DNA of 64,000 bases from Tillus elongatus (GCA_964006375.1 OZ023269.1:131122809-131186808), one strand, 5' to 3'. Positions 15,893-27,545 are shown, counted from the first letter of the stretch. Numbers and translations are program-made. The notes: generated by a model from the sequence alone, not told the origin.

Positions 15893-16640
15893 CGTCATTG
15901 TTATGAGTACACTTGGAGAACCCAAATCATCATCACACATTAAGTGAGTGGTGGACGTGCCGCCACCTAGTTGTGGAACCAAGTAGTATGTTGTCACGCC
16001 AGCTCCAAATAACACAAAGTGTTAAAAAATAAGAGACTGTATACAACTAACTAACAATTTAGAAAATTGTCAGCCCTGGCCCATTTCTACCCCAATATAG
16101 GGACAAAGTATGTAAGGCTAGATGCATTCTCGCAACAATTAGAACCGTAGACCGGTTTGGCTCTCATTAGAGCTCTTCAGTACGGCATACTAATTGTAGC
16201 AAAAGTGCACCAAAAGTAAAAGTAATACGGCTATAGTATAGCCAGCCTTACAACACTAAGTGAGTGGTGGACGTGCCGCCACCTAGCTGCGGAACCAAGT
16301 AGTATGTTGTCACGCCAGCATCTAGCCTTACATACTTTGTCCCTATATTGGGGTAGAAATGGGCCAGGGCTGACAATTTTCTAAATTGTTAATTAGTTGT
16401 ATACAGTCTCCTATTTTTTAACACTTTGTGTTATTTGGAGCTAGCGTGACAATATACTACTTGGTTGCGCAACTAGGTGGCGGCACGTCCACCACTCACT
16501 TAGTGCTTTAAGGCTGGCTATACTATAGCCGTATTACTTTTGGTGCATTTTTGCTACAATTAGTATGCCGTACTGAAGAGCTCTAATGAGAGCGAAACCG
16601 GTCTACGGTTCTAATTGTTGCGAGAATGCATCTACCCTTA
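15893..16640. repeat. Nested inverted terminal-repeat cluster (Penelope-like)
   Basis: Five blocks in the order A (15940-16123), B (16122-16250), C (16254-16319, a second copy of the start of A), A' (16320-16505) and B' (16508-16637), where A' and B' are reverse complements of A and B. The outer sequence TTGGAGAACCCAAATCATC (from 15913) is shared with the Penelope-like fragments at 49600 and 59920. Another B'-A' unit lies at 31268-31500. Partial inverted copies like this are typical of Penelope-like terminal repeats. B' contains a hammerhead-like core. Confidence 0.6.
16557..16617 (+). ncRNA. Hammerhead-like / cloverleaf motif in block B'
   Basis: CTGAAGA (16573-16579) fits CUGANGA. A perfect 5-bp stem, GCTCT with loop AATG and AGAGC (16580-16593), is followed directly by GAAA (16594-16597). 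Then comes stem III, ACCG with loop GTCTA and CGGT (16597-16609). Outer arms CAATTAG (16557-16563) and CTAATTG (16611-16617) pair perfectly, but an extra small hairpin (AGTA/TACT) intervenes on the 5' side. Position 17 would be T. The related copies at about 16140-16200 (minus strand) and 31320-31375 have a mutated GAAA. Confidence 0.4.
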
Positions 16641-17089
16641 TCATCACACATATTTTTAAAGGGTAACGTCTTACACGTTTTACAACCTTTTCACACGCTA
16701 TAAAGTTCATTAATGCATCTTTGTAATATTTAATCACTCAAGGGACTCTGCCCACATAAGATGACGTCATAACCATCGATATGATTTACTAGGGTCGTAG
16801 GCAATAATCACACCGTCTTGTTAGTCAGTGAGAGTTACTGCTTTGCCTAGACTTGACACTTGGTAGGTCAGATTTATTTGTCAGATAAGAAAACCTTTAT
16901 AAGATCCTGCAACGACTTAAAACGTACTCTTCTTAGCAAGCCTTTAAATAAAGAATAATATGTCGATAACATCCAGATAAGCAATAATAAGGCAGCACGC
17001 CATTATGAGGTAAGATGAAAATGTAACGCTCGATAATTTTATAATGAATTTGCTTTCATAAACTGCTCTGTTTAATAAGTAGTTGCTGT
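16641..17089. other. No feature recognised
   Basis: AT-rich sequence without ORFs, known repeats or tRNA-like elements, between the inverted cluster and the R1/LOA-like copy. Confidence 0.5.
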
Positions 17090-19575
17090 GAGTAGCTCAG
17101 ACCACCGATACATCCGGTTTGAAATCGCCAAAGTCGAAAGACAAACGGTATAGTACCGGGACCCTTTCAATGCGGACTAGGGAGCCTACAGGGCAGACCT
17201 AGCAGTGGAACGGTGGGGGCTTAAGAGTACCATAGACAATTCAATAGACCTCGAGATTGCGGCAGCCCAAGTGCGAGACTGCCCCCTGAAAATGAGGGTG
17301 TCCACCAGGAATATCCCGTGGTGGAACGAGGATCTCGGGCAAAGGAGGACGCAAGTTCGTAAGCTGTTCAACGCGGCCAAAAGGTCGGGAGCATGGGATG
17401 AATATAGACATGCCCTAACAAGCTATAACAAAAGACTGAGGGACGCCAGAAAAGAGTCGTGGAGAAGGCACTGCGAGGAAGTGGAGAGCACATCCGAGAC
17501 TGCTCGACTACATAAGAACCTGTCCGAGGGCACTCATGCCAACATAGGCTCGCTTAAAACATCGAAGGGAGGCTTTACAAGCTCGGGGGAGGAAACTAAC
17601 TATGGAAGTCCTACTACGGACGCACCTCCTCGGCTGCAACATAATAAACCAATCACCCCCGGACTGGGAACACTCAGTAATAGAGGCGCCTTATAGGCGG
17701 GCATATAGAGTAGACTGGACAGTCGCCAAAAAAGTGGTTACTTGGAGCAAAATTAGATGGGCCATTAACAGCTTAAAGCCATTCAAATCCCCGGGATTCG
17801 ATGAAATAATGCCCATCATGCTCCAACAGGGTATAGACATTCTGGCGACGGCGCTTACACTCATTATGAGGGCCAGCCTGGCTCTGGGGTATATTCCTAG
17901 ACGGGCCAGGGTTGCATTCATTCCTAAACCTGGGCATCCAACAGACCAGGCAAAGTCCCTGAGGCCAATAAGTCCCATGTCCTTCTTGCTAAAAACAATG
18001 AAAGAACTGCTCGACCGGCACATTAGGGGCCGGTACTGGCAGCTGTCAGGGAACGGGGAATAGAAGAGACCTGCTGCAGGTGGATCGGTTCCATGCTCAG
18101 GGACAGAGCGGTGTTCACCTCACCCGCAGGAGGGACCTTGCTGGCGGGGGTCGCGGCGGGTTTTCCACAGGGGGGCGTTCTGTCTCCCCTGCTCTGGTGA
18201 CTAGTCGTGGCCGGCCTGCTAGGGGGCTCTCGCGAGGGGGGTATGAGGTACAGGGCTATGTGGACGACATTGTCATCATAGTCCGAGGAAAGGTTACACA
18301 GTAAATGTTGGACAGCACCGTTTACGAGGAGGATGAAGTGGGAGGGCCACAGAACTCTCACTCTATATGGTAGAAACATCCCGATGGACGGGGAAGTGAA
18401 ATATCTTGGGGTCGTATTGGACTCTAAGCTAATCTGGAATGGCCACATTGAAAAAATACTGCTCAAGGCAGTTATGATCCTAGCTGGCACTAGGCGGCTA
18501 TATGGAAAAACGTGGGAACTGAGACCTAATATCAGACAATCTTTAACATACACGGCACTGGTTTGGTGGCCTAAGGTGACACAATCCAGTGCCAAACAAA
18601 AACTAGGCAAGATCCAAAGGATGGCTTACCACGGGACGCGCTCGTCTGGTTCACGGTTGGATCCGGCGAGCGTGGGACGGGGGCAGGCGTTTATTCGAAA
18701 AGACCGGGGGTAAATCACAGAATTTCGCTCGGAGCTCAGGCAACGGTCTTTCAGGCCAAAATGTACGCCATCTTGCACTATGTGTGAGAAAACATACACA
18801 TACACATACACCAATAAGGGGATCCTCATAGCCACAGACAGCCAGGTAGCCTTTAAGGCCCTAAGTAGCCCACGGATAAATTCCAGTCTGGTAAGTGAAT
18901 TCCGAGACGAGACGTGCGTTCTGGCTGAGCAGAATGAGGCTACCCTCATCTGGTTACCGGGTCGGGCGTCAAAGGCAATGAAGAAGCTGACGGTCTCGCG
19001 AAGAGATGATTAACAGAACCATTTATGGGACCAGAACCGGTCCTGGGCGTATCGAAAGGCACGGTCAGGGGAACCATCAAGACCTGGGTCAGGGCACAGC
19101 ATAAGGTATACTGGGCAGATTGTCCAAGGCTCAAACACGGGAAGTCATTAATTGGGCAACCCAGTCCAAAGAGAGCCGTGGAGCTGTTAAATCTTAGTAG
19201 AGAATAGCTCAGGAACATAACAGGACTGTTGACGGGACACATGGCTGTCAAGAAACACCTGCATAAAATGGGACTGTTCGAGAGGGAACTGGCATTCAGA
19301 CTCTGCGGCGAGGGGAGGAATCAGCCCAGCACATCTTGTGCGAGTGTAAAGCTCTGCACTGCAAAAGATAACTGATCTACGGACAGCCTAGCCCGGAGAC
19401 AGAGCAATATAAAACTTCACCCTACCAATTGCTGTGCAGACTAGTTCAAGGCACAGTGATTTTGGAATGGGTGGAGTAGAAAAGATAAAAGGCATGCACA
19501 AGAAGCCAAAAGCTGCGGTGCTATTCGGGCGGCAAAGACGCGGACCAGCCCTTAGGGAGAAAAAAACTAGTTGCT
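17090..19575 (+). mobile_element. R1/LOA-like non-LTR retrotransposon, 5' truncated and internally deleted
   Basis: Same family as the element at 60010-64000. It starts within the end of the endonuclease (AGCTCAGACCACCGATACAT, just before the SDH equivalent) and runs through linker, RT, RNase H and a C-terminal CCHC-type region to the 3' UTR. Relative to the 60-64 kb copy it lacks about 30 bp near 17270, about 190 bp at 18050 (removing RT motif A), about 90 bp at 18300 and about 300 bp near 18630. Its YADD equivalent reads YVDD (about 18262). Because the second copy runs off the window, this relic is the only view of the family's 3' end. Confidence 0.85.
17205..19340 (+). pseudogene. R1/LOA-like ORF2 remnants (RT, RNase H, CCHC)
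   Basis: Successive frames: ISTRNIPWWNEDLGQRRTQV region (about 17300); RT start KSPGFDEIMPIMLQQGIDIL (about 17788-17840); FIPKPGHPTDQAKSLRPIS; YVDDIVIIV (about 18258-18285); LGVVLDSKLIWNGHI (about 18407); TYTALVWWPKVTQSSAKQK; RNase H segment IATDSQVAFKALSS (about 18829) and LIWLPGRASK (about 18946); and finally LTGHMAVKKHL and FRLCGE (about 19231-19320), the usual C-terminal zinc-binding region. There are at least six frame changes or stops. The RNase H domain places the family in the I/R1/LOA group. Confidence 0.8.
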
Positions 19576-19599
19576 GTCGTGTTTTCATGGTGGCTTGTA

Positions 19600-21238
19600 G
19601 AAGTGTTCTCGTATAATTCAATATTAATAACAAATTACTTTTTGTTTTTACAATTAACGTACAGATAAGTTTTTATTTAACGTGAACATGCTAAAAGCTG
19701 CCACATGTGAATGACCTCAAACTCAAAACATCTTTATACGAATTAATTATATGAGCCATCCCGTTCTTTGGTTCGTCCATTCTTTGGTTTTTATTCGTCT
19801 CTCTCTTGTCTGACTTTTACACCATGAAGTCGAGAATGTTTGGCGTTGGAACCTCCACCACAGCCTGCAACCACCATCTAGCAAGAAAATTTGAAGAGCT
19901 CCTCGAACGCATTCAAGATCAGGTCAAGTAGAGGTCACACCAATTTTTTTTCAACGGTTTGGGCAGCGTTGAGTCGTCCAATAATGTGCTGAGAGGTTTA
20001 AATGGTCCTGAAAAACCCCAGACCTTCTCTGATACGGTTGATATTGAAAAATAAAATGTTATTGTGAGTTTACGCGGTTTATTTGATAGTCAGGCCGGGA
20101 ACTTTTTGAGCTTACCTCGTAGATGTATTAAAAATTAGTGATTTACATGCGCATTGACAAATTCCAGTCTGATAATCTTTAAACCGTATTTCACTACTTA
20201 GAATATGAAACACTTCTAGGTGCTGATAGCTAATTAATGTTAAAATTGAACACTATGATTTACTTTACACGGAAAAATTTATACTAACAAACGAAGAAGA
20301 TTTCGAACAATTTATTATAAGCTTAATAATCTATGTTAAGAGATAACAAAGGATGTTTGTATCGAGTTACATAACGCAACTATAAAGTAAATGAGAGAGG
20401 TTTTAATGGCAATAAATATAAATTGAGCAACCAATTCAGGATATTGTTCTCTGAATAAGTGCCAGTACTGTTTTGTCCATGATATTACACCTCCCATTTT
20501 GAAGCGATTTCTACTTGAACTTCCATTATTTCTTGATTTATTTCATATTTGATTGTTTTATTGTATGTAAAATATTTGCCAACGTATAAACAATCAGTTG
20601 TAAACAAACATTTGACATTTATTTTATTATCCGCAGAAGCCGATGAGTAAAACAGATCCTGGAGCTGTGTAACCACTTCATGACGTTTATGACTCCTTTG
20701 GTCCTTTTTTTAAAACAATTACTCAACTGCTGACTTCCTTTGTGTTATTAGATGCATCAGAGAAAATAAAAATATCATCATCCCAGTCTATAGGAGACTA
20801 CTTCGTCTTGCCGCAACCATAACTATTGATTTTCAGCAGTTGCTTTCATTTCATTGCAGATTGTCATCAACTGTACCAGGTACTCCAGAAGCTTTCTCTT
20901 TTTTTCGAAGTATACGTCTTTAAAATATTGTTGTCAGGAAGTTTTTATCCTTTTTATTACTATTATTTTTATCGTTTTTTTTTCATTTTCCTCTTTCTTA
21001 CAGTGGTACTGGATCCTTAATAAGCCAAAAGTACAGCAGCCTGAGCCTCGGCAGGGCAGTTAGATCTCTAGTACTTTCCTAACGATGTTCGCTACCCGCT
21101 GTTCTGTAGAATGTATTAGTTTGCGCCAGAAAGTAATACTTCGGGTTATTTTCTTAGGGTATACATACATTTTGCATATTAAGCAGACCTCTTCCTCCTT
21201 TGTTTCGTGGTATTTAAAGTCTTTCCATCGAACTTCGG
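19600..21238. other. No feature recognised
   Basis: AT-rich DNA. The ORFs of 60-70 codons here have no recognisable domain. Pyrimidine-rich stretches lie near 20960-21000. Confidence 0.5.
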
Positions 21239-21422
21239 GGATGATGCATTCCATAGACATGGAATATACCCTTACCAGACGGTAAGGGTAATTTTTTACC
21301 TATCAAAGGATATAAATCCAGTGGCTGACTGGATGATGCATTCCATAGACATGGAATATACCCTTACCAGACGGTAAGAGTAATTTTTTACCTATCAAAG
21401 GATCGAAATCCAGTGGTTGACT
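21239..21422. repeat. Two tandem 92-bp units, each with twin AGAC-loop hairpins
   Basis: Unit 1 is 21239-21330 and unit 2 is 21331-21422, nearly identical. Each has ATTCCAT-AGAC-ATGGAAT and, immediately after, TACCCTTACC-AGAC-GGTAAGGGTA. These are two perfect or near-perfect hairpins sharing the same four-base loop (one mismatch in unit 2). No coding potential. The function is unknown. Confidence 0.85.
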
Positions 21423-21955
21423 AACCTACAGTGCCAAATGTGTCGTTAACATATAGTAGAGTCCAGGTGGTGATAGCAGCAATTTTATTTCTGAAGATGA
21501 TAAGTGTCTTTTGAATGTTTTCAAGCCTGGAAAAGATTTTTTAAGTTGCTTTTTCACGTCAGATGATACCCTGATTTTGAGTAGCTGTTGGATCTCCGAG
21601 TACTTATAATGGTTATTTCTGCCAAAATTTTGAACGGTAACTCCATTCATAACTTGAAATGCTTCTTCTTTGTTCCAAACCATTTCTCTCTCTGCATGTA
21701 TGACAGCATATTTCTAAAATTATTAAATTTGCATTCCATGCACATCTCATCATCACAACTAAGTGGTTATGTTGAATAGTTCACTTAGGTGGCCTTGCTT
21801 TAGAGCGTATAGCTTTTTAGGTCATCTATATACAACTGGTATGTGATCTAGAATTGTGGTGTCTTCTAAATGGCATATTCCAGGCCGAAGTTCTTGCTAT
21901 TATTATCGACTTTAGCCTGAAGGGCTTTCACACTCCCTGAAAGGGGAACATTCAC

Positions 21956-22830
21956 TCATTCCAGGTATTTCAGATACCAAAGCGACTGAGATGAAGCCCT
22001 TTTCAAGTTATCGGGCCCTGAGGGACAACGCGACACATCCTCATTTCGCAGGAATCTCCGCATGGCGTGGTCAGTTGCAAGTGTCACGGCCTTCTGCATA
22101 ACCTTATAAAGATGCTCTCCAAGGCCCAGTCTCTTAGTATTCTCTCGAAGATTCTTAGCAACCACACCAGTTGACGACCTAACTCTTGGAATCACTCGGA
22201 CACTATCTGCCCTCCACTGTCTCTTTACTTGTATCTCGCGGTCTCTGTACTTAGTGATCTTCTCGTTGTACTTTATCTCTAGATTATTTGTGTTTGAAAT
22301 GGTCGCACCAATCAGCGTCACTTGGTTGCAGGACTTATCCACTATTATGATATCTAACCTGTTGGGAGCAACTCGTTGGTCTGTGAGTACGGTCCGATCC
22401 CGGTATAACCCGCATCCAGAGTTCTCCAGAACATGCTCAGGAGTGTATATATAGTAGGGCACCTTACTAAGATTTAAAAGTCCCAGTTTCAGAGCCAGTT
22501 CTTGATGAAGTATTGTAGCAACTGCGTCGTGCCTCTCTTTATACTCTGTTCCAGCAAACGCTTGGCATCCTCCGGTGACGTGTTGGACTCTGATGACTGA
22601 CATCCAAATCTACATTTGTCGTCTTGGACCGAATTATCTCCAAATATATACTTCAGGTAGTTTCTTGTTGGGATAACCTGATCTTGTATGGCCAGCAAAA
22701 ACCCCTCTATCCCTGGAAACATCTGTCCGGACACCAACCAGTAGTTCGACGCAAATTTGTCGACATATTCCTGGGAGGTCTTATTCAGATGTCGCCCATG
22801 GAGAGGCTTCTGCATCCAAGATTGCAGCTT
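21956..22830 (-). pseudogene. RLE-type non-LTR retrotransposon C-terminal fragment, copy A
   Basis: Two minus-strand frames (22489-22815, then 21956-22603) give WLVSGQMFPGIEGFLLAIQ, a zinc-binding region (CRFGC in one frame, QHVTGGC after the shift), and an endonuclease-like region (RLDIIIVDKSCNQVTLIGAT), then VIPRVRSSTGVV and EHLYKVMQKAVTLATDHAMR. The CCHC followed by a PD-(x)n-D core is the C-terminal arrangement of R2/R4/Dong-type elements with a restriction-like endonuclease. Here P is changed to L and the second D to G, so the nuclease core is destroyed. The RT is absent. Clade assignment is an inference. Confidence 0.6.
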
Positions 22831-22867
22831 TTCCTGATCAGTCTAATGTTGACTTTGTATTTCACTT

Positions 22868-22945
22868 TCGTCTTCTTAATCTTCTTCTTCTTATTATTAT
22901 TATTATTAATAATAATAATAATAATAATATTAATATGATTATTAT
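22868..22945. repeat. Trinucleotide TTA/ATA repeat with inversion
   Basis: A TTA run switches to an ATA run (about 22890-22930), giving a self-complementary low-complexity stretch between the RLE relic and the SINE. A similar TTA run flanks the second RLE relic at 32396-32420. Confidence 0.85.
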
Positions 22946-22949
22946 TATA

Positions 22950-23258
22950 AAGAACCGGGGGTCCGGGTTCGATTCCAAGGGCTTCCCTTTCATTTTTTCA
23001 GTGCATACTGTACAATTAACATCAACCGAGGTTGTGGCATTGTATTTGAGCAAGTTGAATGTCTGCACGTTCCGCCCTTCGGAGTGGGCGTAAAGCCGTC
23101 GGTCCCGTTTCCATTCAATGTTGGGCACGTTAAAGATCCCTGCTCTCCTTACAGAAAGGCAGGGGTCCGGCAAAATTTCCAGGATAGTGAGGAGAAACTG
23201 CTCCCTGACGTCGGTTATTGGCCATAGTCGCGAAAATTGACCGACGTTAAAGAGAAAA
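22950..23258 (+). repeat. SINE family S1, copy 1 (5' truncated)
   Basis: Starts at the B box (GGGTTCGATTCC, about 22966) and continues through the shared body (TAACATCAACCGAGGTT, TTGAGCAAGTTGAATGTC, AAATTTCCAGGATAGTGAGG) to GACCGACGTTAAAG. Copies 2 and 3, on the minus strand at 48421-48709 and 55573-55912, keep the full tRNA-like head. It is a polymerase III type retroposon that would rely on an unrelated LINE for movement. Confidence 0.8.
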
Positions 23259-23259
23259 A

Positions 23260-23985
23260 TATATATAGAAATACGCATAGAGAAAAAGTCGTCTAAAACA
23301 AAAGGTCAGTGATATATTGTACAATATATATTAAATATTCAGGACTTCTGAAAAAGAAACCAAAATTGACAAACAGATAATTAATTTTAATACAACAAAG
23401 AATTGGATAAAAAATTAAGGTTGAAAAGAGTCATACCTGTTCTTAAATGAGATAACCAATGTCGCGCAGGCCAAAGCAAACTGTTCCATGCATTGAAGAG
23501 TTTGTAAGGAGGTTTTGGCGGCATCGGACGTTGAATACTTCCCTACGACGCTTGACGTCGTCTCCTAGAAGGCGCCTATCTAAACTTAAAGTAAATATTC
23601 TGCAAAGTGGGACACCGGAAAGCCCTATAAGTTGCGGTATGTCTAAATGAGATCACGACGTTCCCGTTTTTTGGTTAATGTTGTTGGGCTCAGGGATCCT
23701 ACCTTTCCTGGTAGCTGAGTCTTTGGCTGTGTACCATATGGCAACCGCCTCGCCGCTCGCTTCACCTTCTCCGAACGCTCACCATCTCTGGACAGGCCTG
23801 GATACCAAGCTGGTCCTTCATGATCTAATATACATTATAACGGATTTTTTACGGATGAGGAATAGCATACGATTAGCTTCCAAGAAAAAGTAGTGATCAT
23901 TCCAAATCTTCTGTTACAATAAGTCACACATCGGCCGCTTGCTTTACTGCAGCAAGCTGGATACCACCTATATAATTATTGCACT
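23260..23985. other. No feature recognised
   Basis: Moderate GC sequence with two short ORFs (23459-23650, 23678-23893) lacking recognisable domains. It may be further TE remnant. Confidence 0.4.
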
Positions 23986-24249
23986 TCAGATTATTTTTCT
24001 GACATACAATGCAGAGAAATTGGAGATGTTGAGCGAAAGAAACCAATGCCTGTACCGGTCTTCCAATTTTTTAAGATCTTCTTGAAGTACACTTCTCGAT
24101 GTTGTAGGATCACCGTATATTTTAACACCGTCGACAAATAAAGCACCCGTTCGTCTAATAATATGTGGTAGATCACTGGTATACACCAGAAATAAAGCGG
24201 GTCTAGCATAGAACCTTGCGGGACACCACTTGTTGTTAATATCCAACAA
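23986..24249 (-). pseudogene. Non-LTR RT palm fragment
   Basis: The minus strand reads SGVPQGSMLDPLYF in one frame and then VYTSDLPHIIRRTGALFVDGVKIYGD with LQEDLKKLEDRYRHWFLSLN in the next. This is the RT block from the PQGS motif through the YADD-equivalent (here FVDG). One frameshift and the loss of the second aspartate make it non-functional. It resembles CR1/Jockey-type RTs but differs from family 1. The fragment is about 260 bp and stands alone. Confidence 0.65.
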
Positions 24250-24254
24250 GTAAA

Positions 24255-24442
24255 AGAGAGAAAAAGTACTTGTTAAAACTAGTGCTTAAGTTTTTTAAAT
24301 GACCCTCCAATGTATTTAGCAACACCTTTATATCTTCCGGTGGGTAAGTTTGGATAAATTCAAACATTGTAGGAAACATCGCAAACAGTTTTTCTTCTAA
24401 TTTTGGTATTTTCTTACAAAAAGGGTTGGCGGTGAAAGTCAC
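24255..24442 (-). pseudogene. Possible hAT-like transposase fragment (ZBED5/FAM200-like)
   Basis: The minus-strand ORF contains FAMFPTMFEFIQ, then DIKVLLNTLEGHLKNLSTSF and NKYF. The spacing of FPT, DI, HL and YF resembles the segment before the dimerisation region of hAT-derived ZBED5/FAM200 proteins. It is only about 50 residues long with no catalytic residues. Alternative: chance similarity in an AT-rich ORF. Confidence 0.35.
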
Positions 24443-24586
24443 AGCGGCTAGCGGTTGAATGCTACAAATTCGGTGAGGGTTAAGAAAAGTGCCCCCCTCG
24501 CAGGCAAAACGGACGTGTTTTAGGGGTTTTTAGAAATTCTCAGCAGTTCTCTGGAAATCTCTGTGGCGGCGTTTTACAATGCACCG

Positions 24587-24675
<89 letters not shown>
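24587..24675. repeat. (TA)n microsatellite
   Basis: About 44 TA units running straight into the truncated 5' end of family 1 copy 2 (junction ATATTCCCA). Confidence 0.97.
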
Positions 24676-24678
<3 letters not shown>

Positions 24679-26020
24679 CCAAGTAATTGGAAAACTGCTT
24701 GAGTACAACCCGTCCCCAAGAAAGGATCCTAAGCGCTTTCTAGCAACTACAGGCCTATTTCTCTCCTTTCAGTCGTCTCTAAAGTGATGTAAAAGTATAT
24801 AAAACCAAATTAAAAAAAAAATCTTGAAAAACACAGTCTAATCCAAGACAGGCGTATGGATTCCTCCGGCGCAGATCAACTGCCGACCTCCTTTCCTTTG
24901 TCACCCATTCTTGGAACAAGTCTATGGAACTACACTGTGAATCCCAGATTGTCGCTCTAGACATATCCAAATCATTCGACGAGATCTGGCACGCAGCGCT
25001 GCTTAATAAACTTCCGGCCTATGGCCTACCGCCAAAACTTTGTACCTGGACAGCAAATTTCCTCCCCAATCGAAGCATTCAGGTTTAGCCCCTACTTTGT
25101 TTCTTCTCCACATCAATGTCCTCCTCTCTAGCACATCCAACCTACTTCACAGTTACGCGGACGACAGCACCCTCCACTCAAATATACAATATTCTAAGCC
25201 TGTCTCTTTAGCCTAGTTAGATGATGATCGCAGAATCATGGAGGGTTCGGTTTCCTTGGATCTCAAAAAAATATTAGACTGGGGAAGTAGAAATCTTATA
25301 AAATTCAACCCCACCAAATCTCAGTCTTGCTTTCTTTCTCATAAGAGATACACCAGCCCTAGACCCACCACAATGAACAACCAAGTTATTCAAAGTAATG
25401 AGTCATTTTCACTTGTTGGCATTTCTGTGGATCGAAATCTCAATTGGCACCAACATGTCACATCAATTGCAGAAGCGGCTGCTAAGAAATTAGGTTTCCT
25501 CTTCCGGGCTCGCAAATACTTTTCACTAGCTAATCTCTATACCTTATGTACAAATAAGGCCAAACCTCGAATACTGCTCCCACATCTGGGGTGCCGCTAC
25601 ACTCGCTATCCTGGACTCTATTCAGAAGAGAGTTATACGTCTCATCGGTGACCCTACGCTCACCCAAAGGCTGCCACCCCTTGCCCACCGAGGTGCCGTT
25701 GGTGACCTCTCTCTCTCTCTCTCTCTCTCTTTTATAGATATTTGCATGGGCACTGCTCAGAGGAGCTTTCTTCCATCGTTCCTCCACTTGCTGCCCCCAA
25801 TAGATCTAACAGGGGAACAGAGCGAATGCACCCTTTTACTGCCCAGGTCATCAGACATAGACCATCTTGTTATGCCCGCTCTTTTGTCCCAAGGACTTCC
25901 AAGTTGTGGAATTCCTTGCCGGCACATGTTTTTCCTTCTCCTCCGAACCTCCAAACCTTCAAGTCCAGAATTAACAAGTTGCCTATTTCCTTCTTGTCGA
26001 CACCCACATACGAATATTAA
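24676..26020 (+). mobile_element. Non-LTR family 1, copy 2 (5' truncated, decayed)
   Basis: Corresponds to about 3555-4960 of copy 1, starting at TTCCCAAGTAATTGGAAAAC. The RT region is full of changes: a stop-laden start, about 100 bp missing between GAAGCATT and CAGGTTTAGCC (about 25079), and a premature change near 25556 that removes part of NLEYCSHIWG. ORF 25238-25651 keeps KSQSCFLSHKRYTSPRP and LVGISVDRNLNWHQHV. There is an expanded CT run at 25710-25730. The 3' tail diverges near 26010. Confidence 0.8.
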
Positions 26021-27534
26021 CTGACCATCATAATAATTTTAACTTTCTTCATTAAAATTAATTAAAAATTATCCTTTTCAATTAATAAAGCTATTCGACC
26101 GTTTCAGGATTTTGTACTAAACCTGTGTAAACCTATAGCTTTGAAGATATGTTATCCTTAAGCACTTATCTGCAGGAATCTAAAAGCTGGCACCATGAGT
26201 TCGGTTTCAATGCCTTTTTATTTTGAAATTTTTGTTACCATCAAGCTGCAGCCACTTTTAGCTATTTATTTCTTCATTCATAACAACAGAAAAAACTGTG
26301 TCGCTCCCTTTCTGTGGTTTTTGGTCGTTTTCTCAGGCAAAGGAATGCCAGCTGTTTATTTAGACGTAGCGGCTTTCTTACCATAAAAGAATAAAAAGCT
26401 ACAAATTGATAGTGTCGATGAAACGTGTCTTAAACACTTATTAACATTCATGTCACTGAAGATACTGAAGATAGAGCTATAGTATGGTTCTTTAGCGAAT
26501 ATTTTGTTAATGATATTTTAACAAGGCTTTGAATTTGTCTTGAATGGTTCGCGTGTTATATTCCTATAAAAACTGGTTGATATTATTCTGAACATATATC
26601 CACCTATAAGTCTTGTTGTTTTATAGTTTTATAAGTATAATATGTCGCTAGTATTAATTTTAAAAAGTCTCTTGTAAAAACTAGTGCTTCCAGACAGATC
26701 CACTGGGTTTTGTGTAAATTTTATTGATGAAGCAAATATCTTTCTACTCGTCTACTCATCTCTCGGAGAATGTCAACTTAAATGCTGTTAAAAAGTGCAT
26801 CTGAATTTTAAGAGAACAGGACTTTTTGTATGTTAAAATTAACATTGTTGCTTGTAATTTAGTTTACAGAATGAAAAAGGTGACTTCCTTTGAAAAACAA
26901 GAATATTTTAATTGCTTATTCTGCGACAGTACACAAACTAAAGAGTGTGGAAAGCTTAAGCTTTGAATTATAAGCCATTGCTCGGTGGAAATATTGAATA
27001 CGATAACGATTATTTATTTATTCGCTCTTATTGCTAAAATAAATTAATGCATGGCGTCACTCGAATCTAAAAAAATATCCGATAGGCATCAACCTTATTA
27101 AAAATATATACTTGGAGTCAGCTCGGTTAATAAATTGAATCCTAAAAAAGTCCTGACACACTACCTCCTTAGACTACCGTTTTAAACGCATGTAGTTAGT
27201 TGTCCAATCTAGTTTGTCAATTCAAAAAACACTTGGTAGACGAGAGAGTGTCCTTGTACTTCTTTTTAAACCTAAATGTACCAATGTAAATCATACCCTC
27301 AAATTGAATTATGACTATTGGTTTCTCCCATTAACTACGAGTAACAGCTTTGCTAAAATCTTGGCTATGCAGTAGACTCCGGATTTAACCAGGAGTCAAG
27401 GGACCAGCAATAATATCTCATAAAACCCGGATCTCGTTATATCAGAACTAAGAAACAACTACAAAAAATGTAGGTATGTCCATACCTATATGTAAGTGTA
27501 CAAACGGGAGTACTCCCCTATAACCCCCTTCATC
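26020..27534. other. No feature recognised
   Basis: AT-rich, no TE similarity I can recognise. A 63-codon hydrophobic ORF (26195-26386) lacks supporting features. Confidence 0.5.
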
Positions 27535-27545
27535 AAAATTGAAAA

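Noticed and set aside
21239..21422. CRISPR-like array
   Set aside because: Only two contiguous units without spacers, in eukaryotic DNA.
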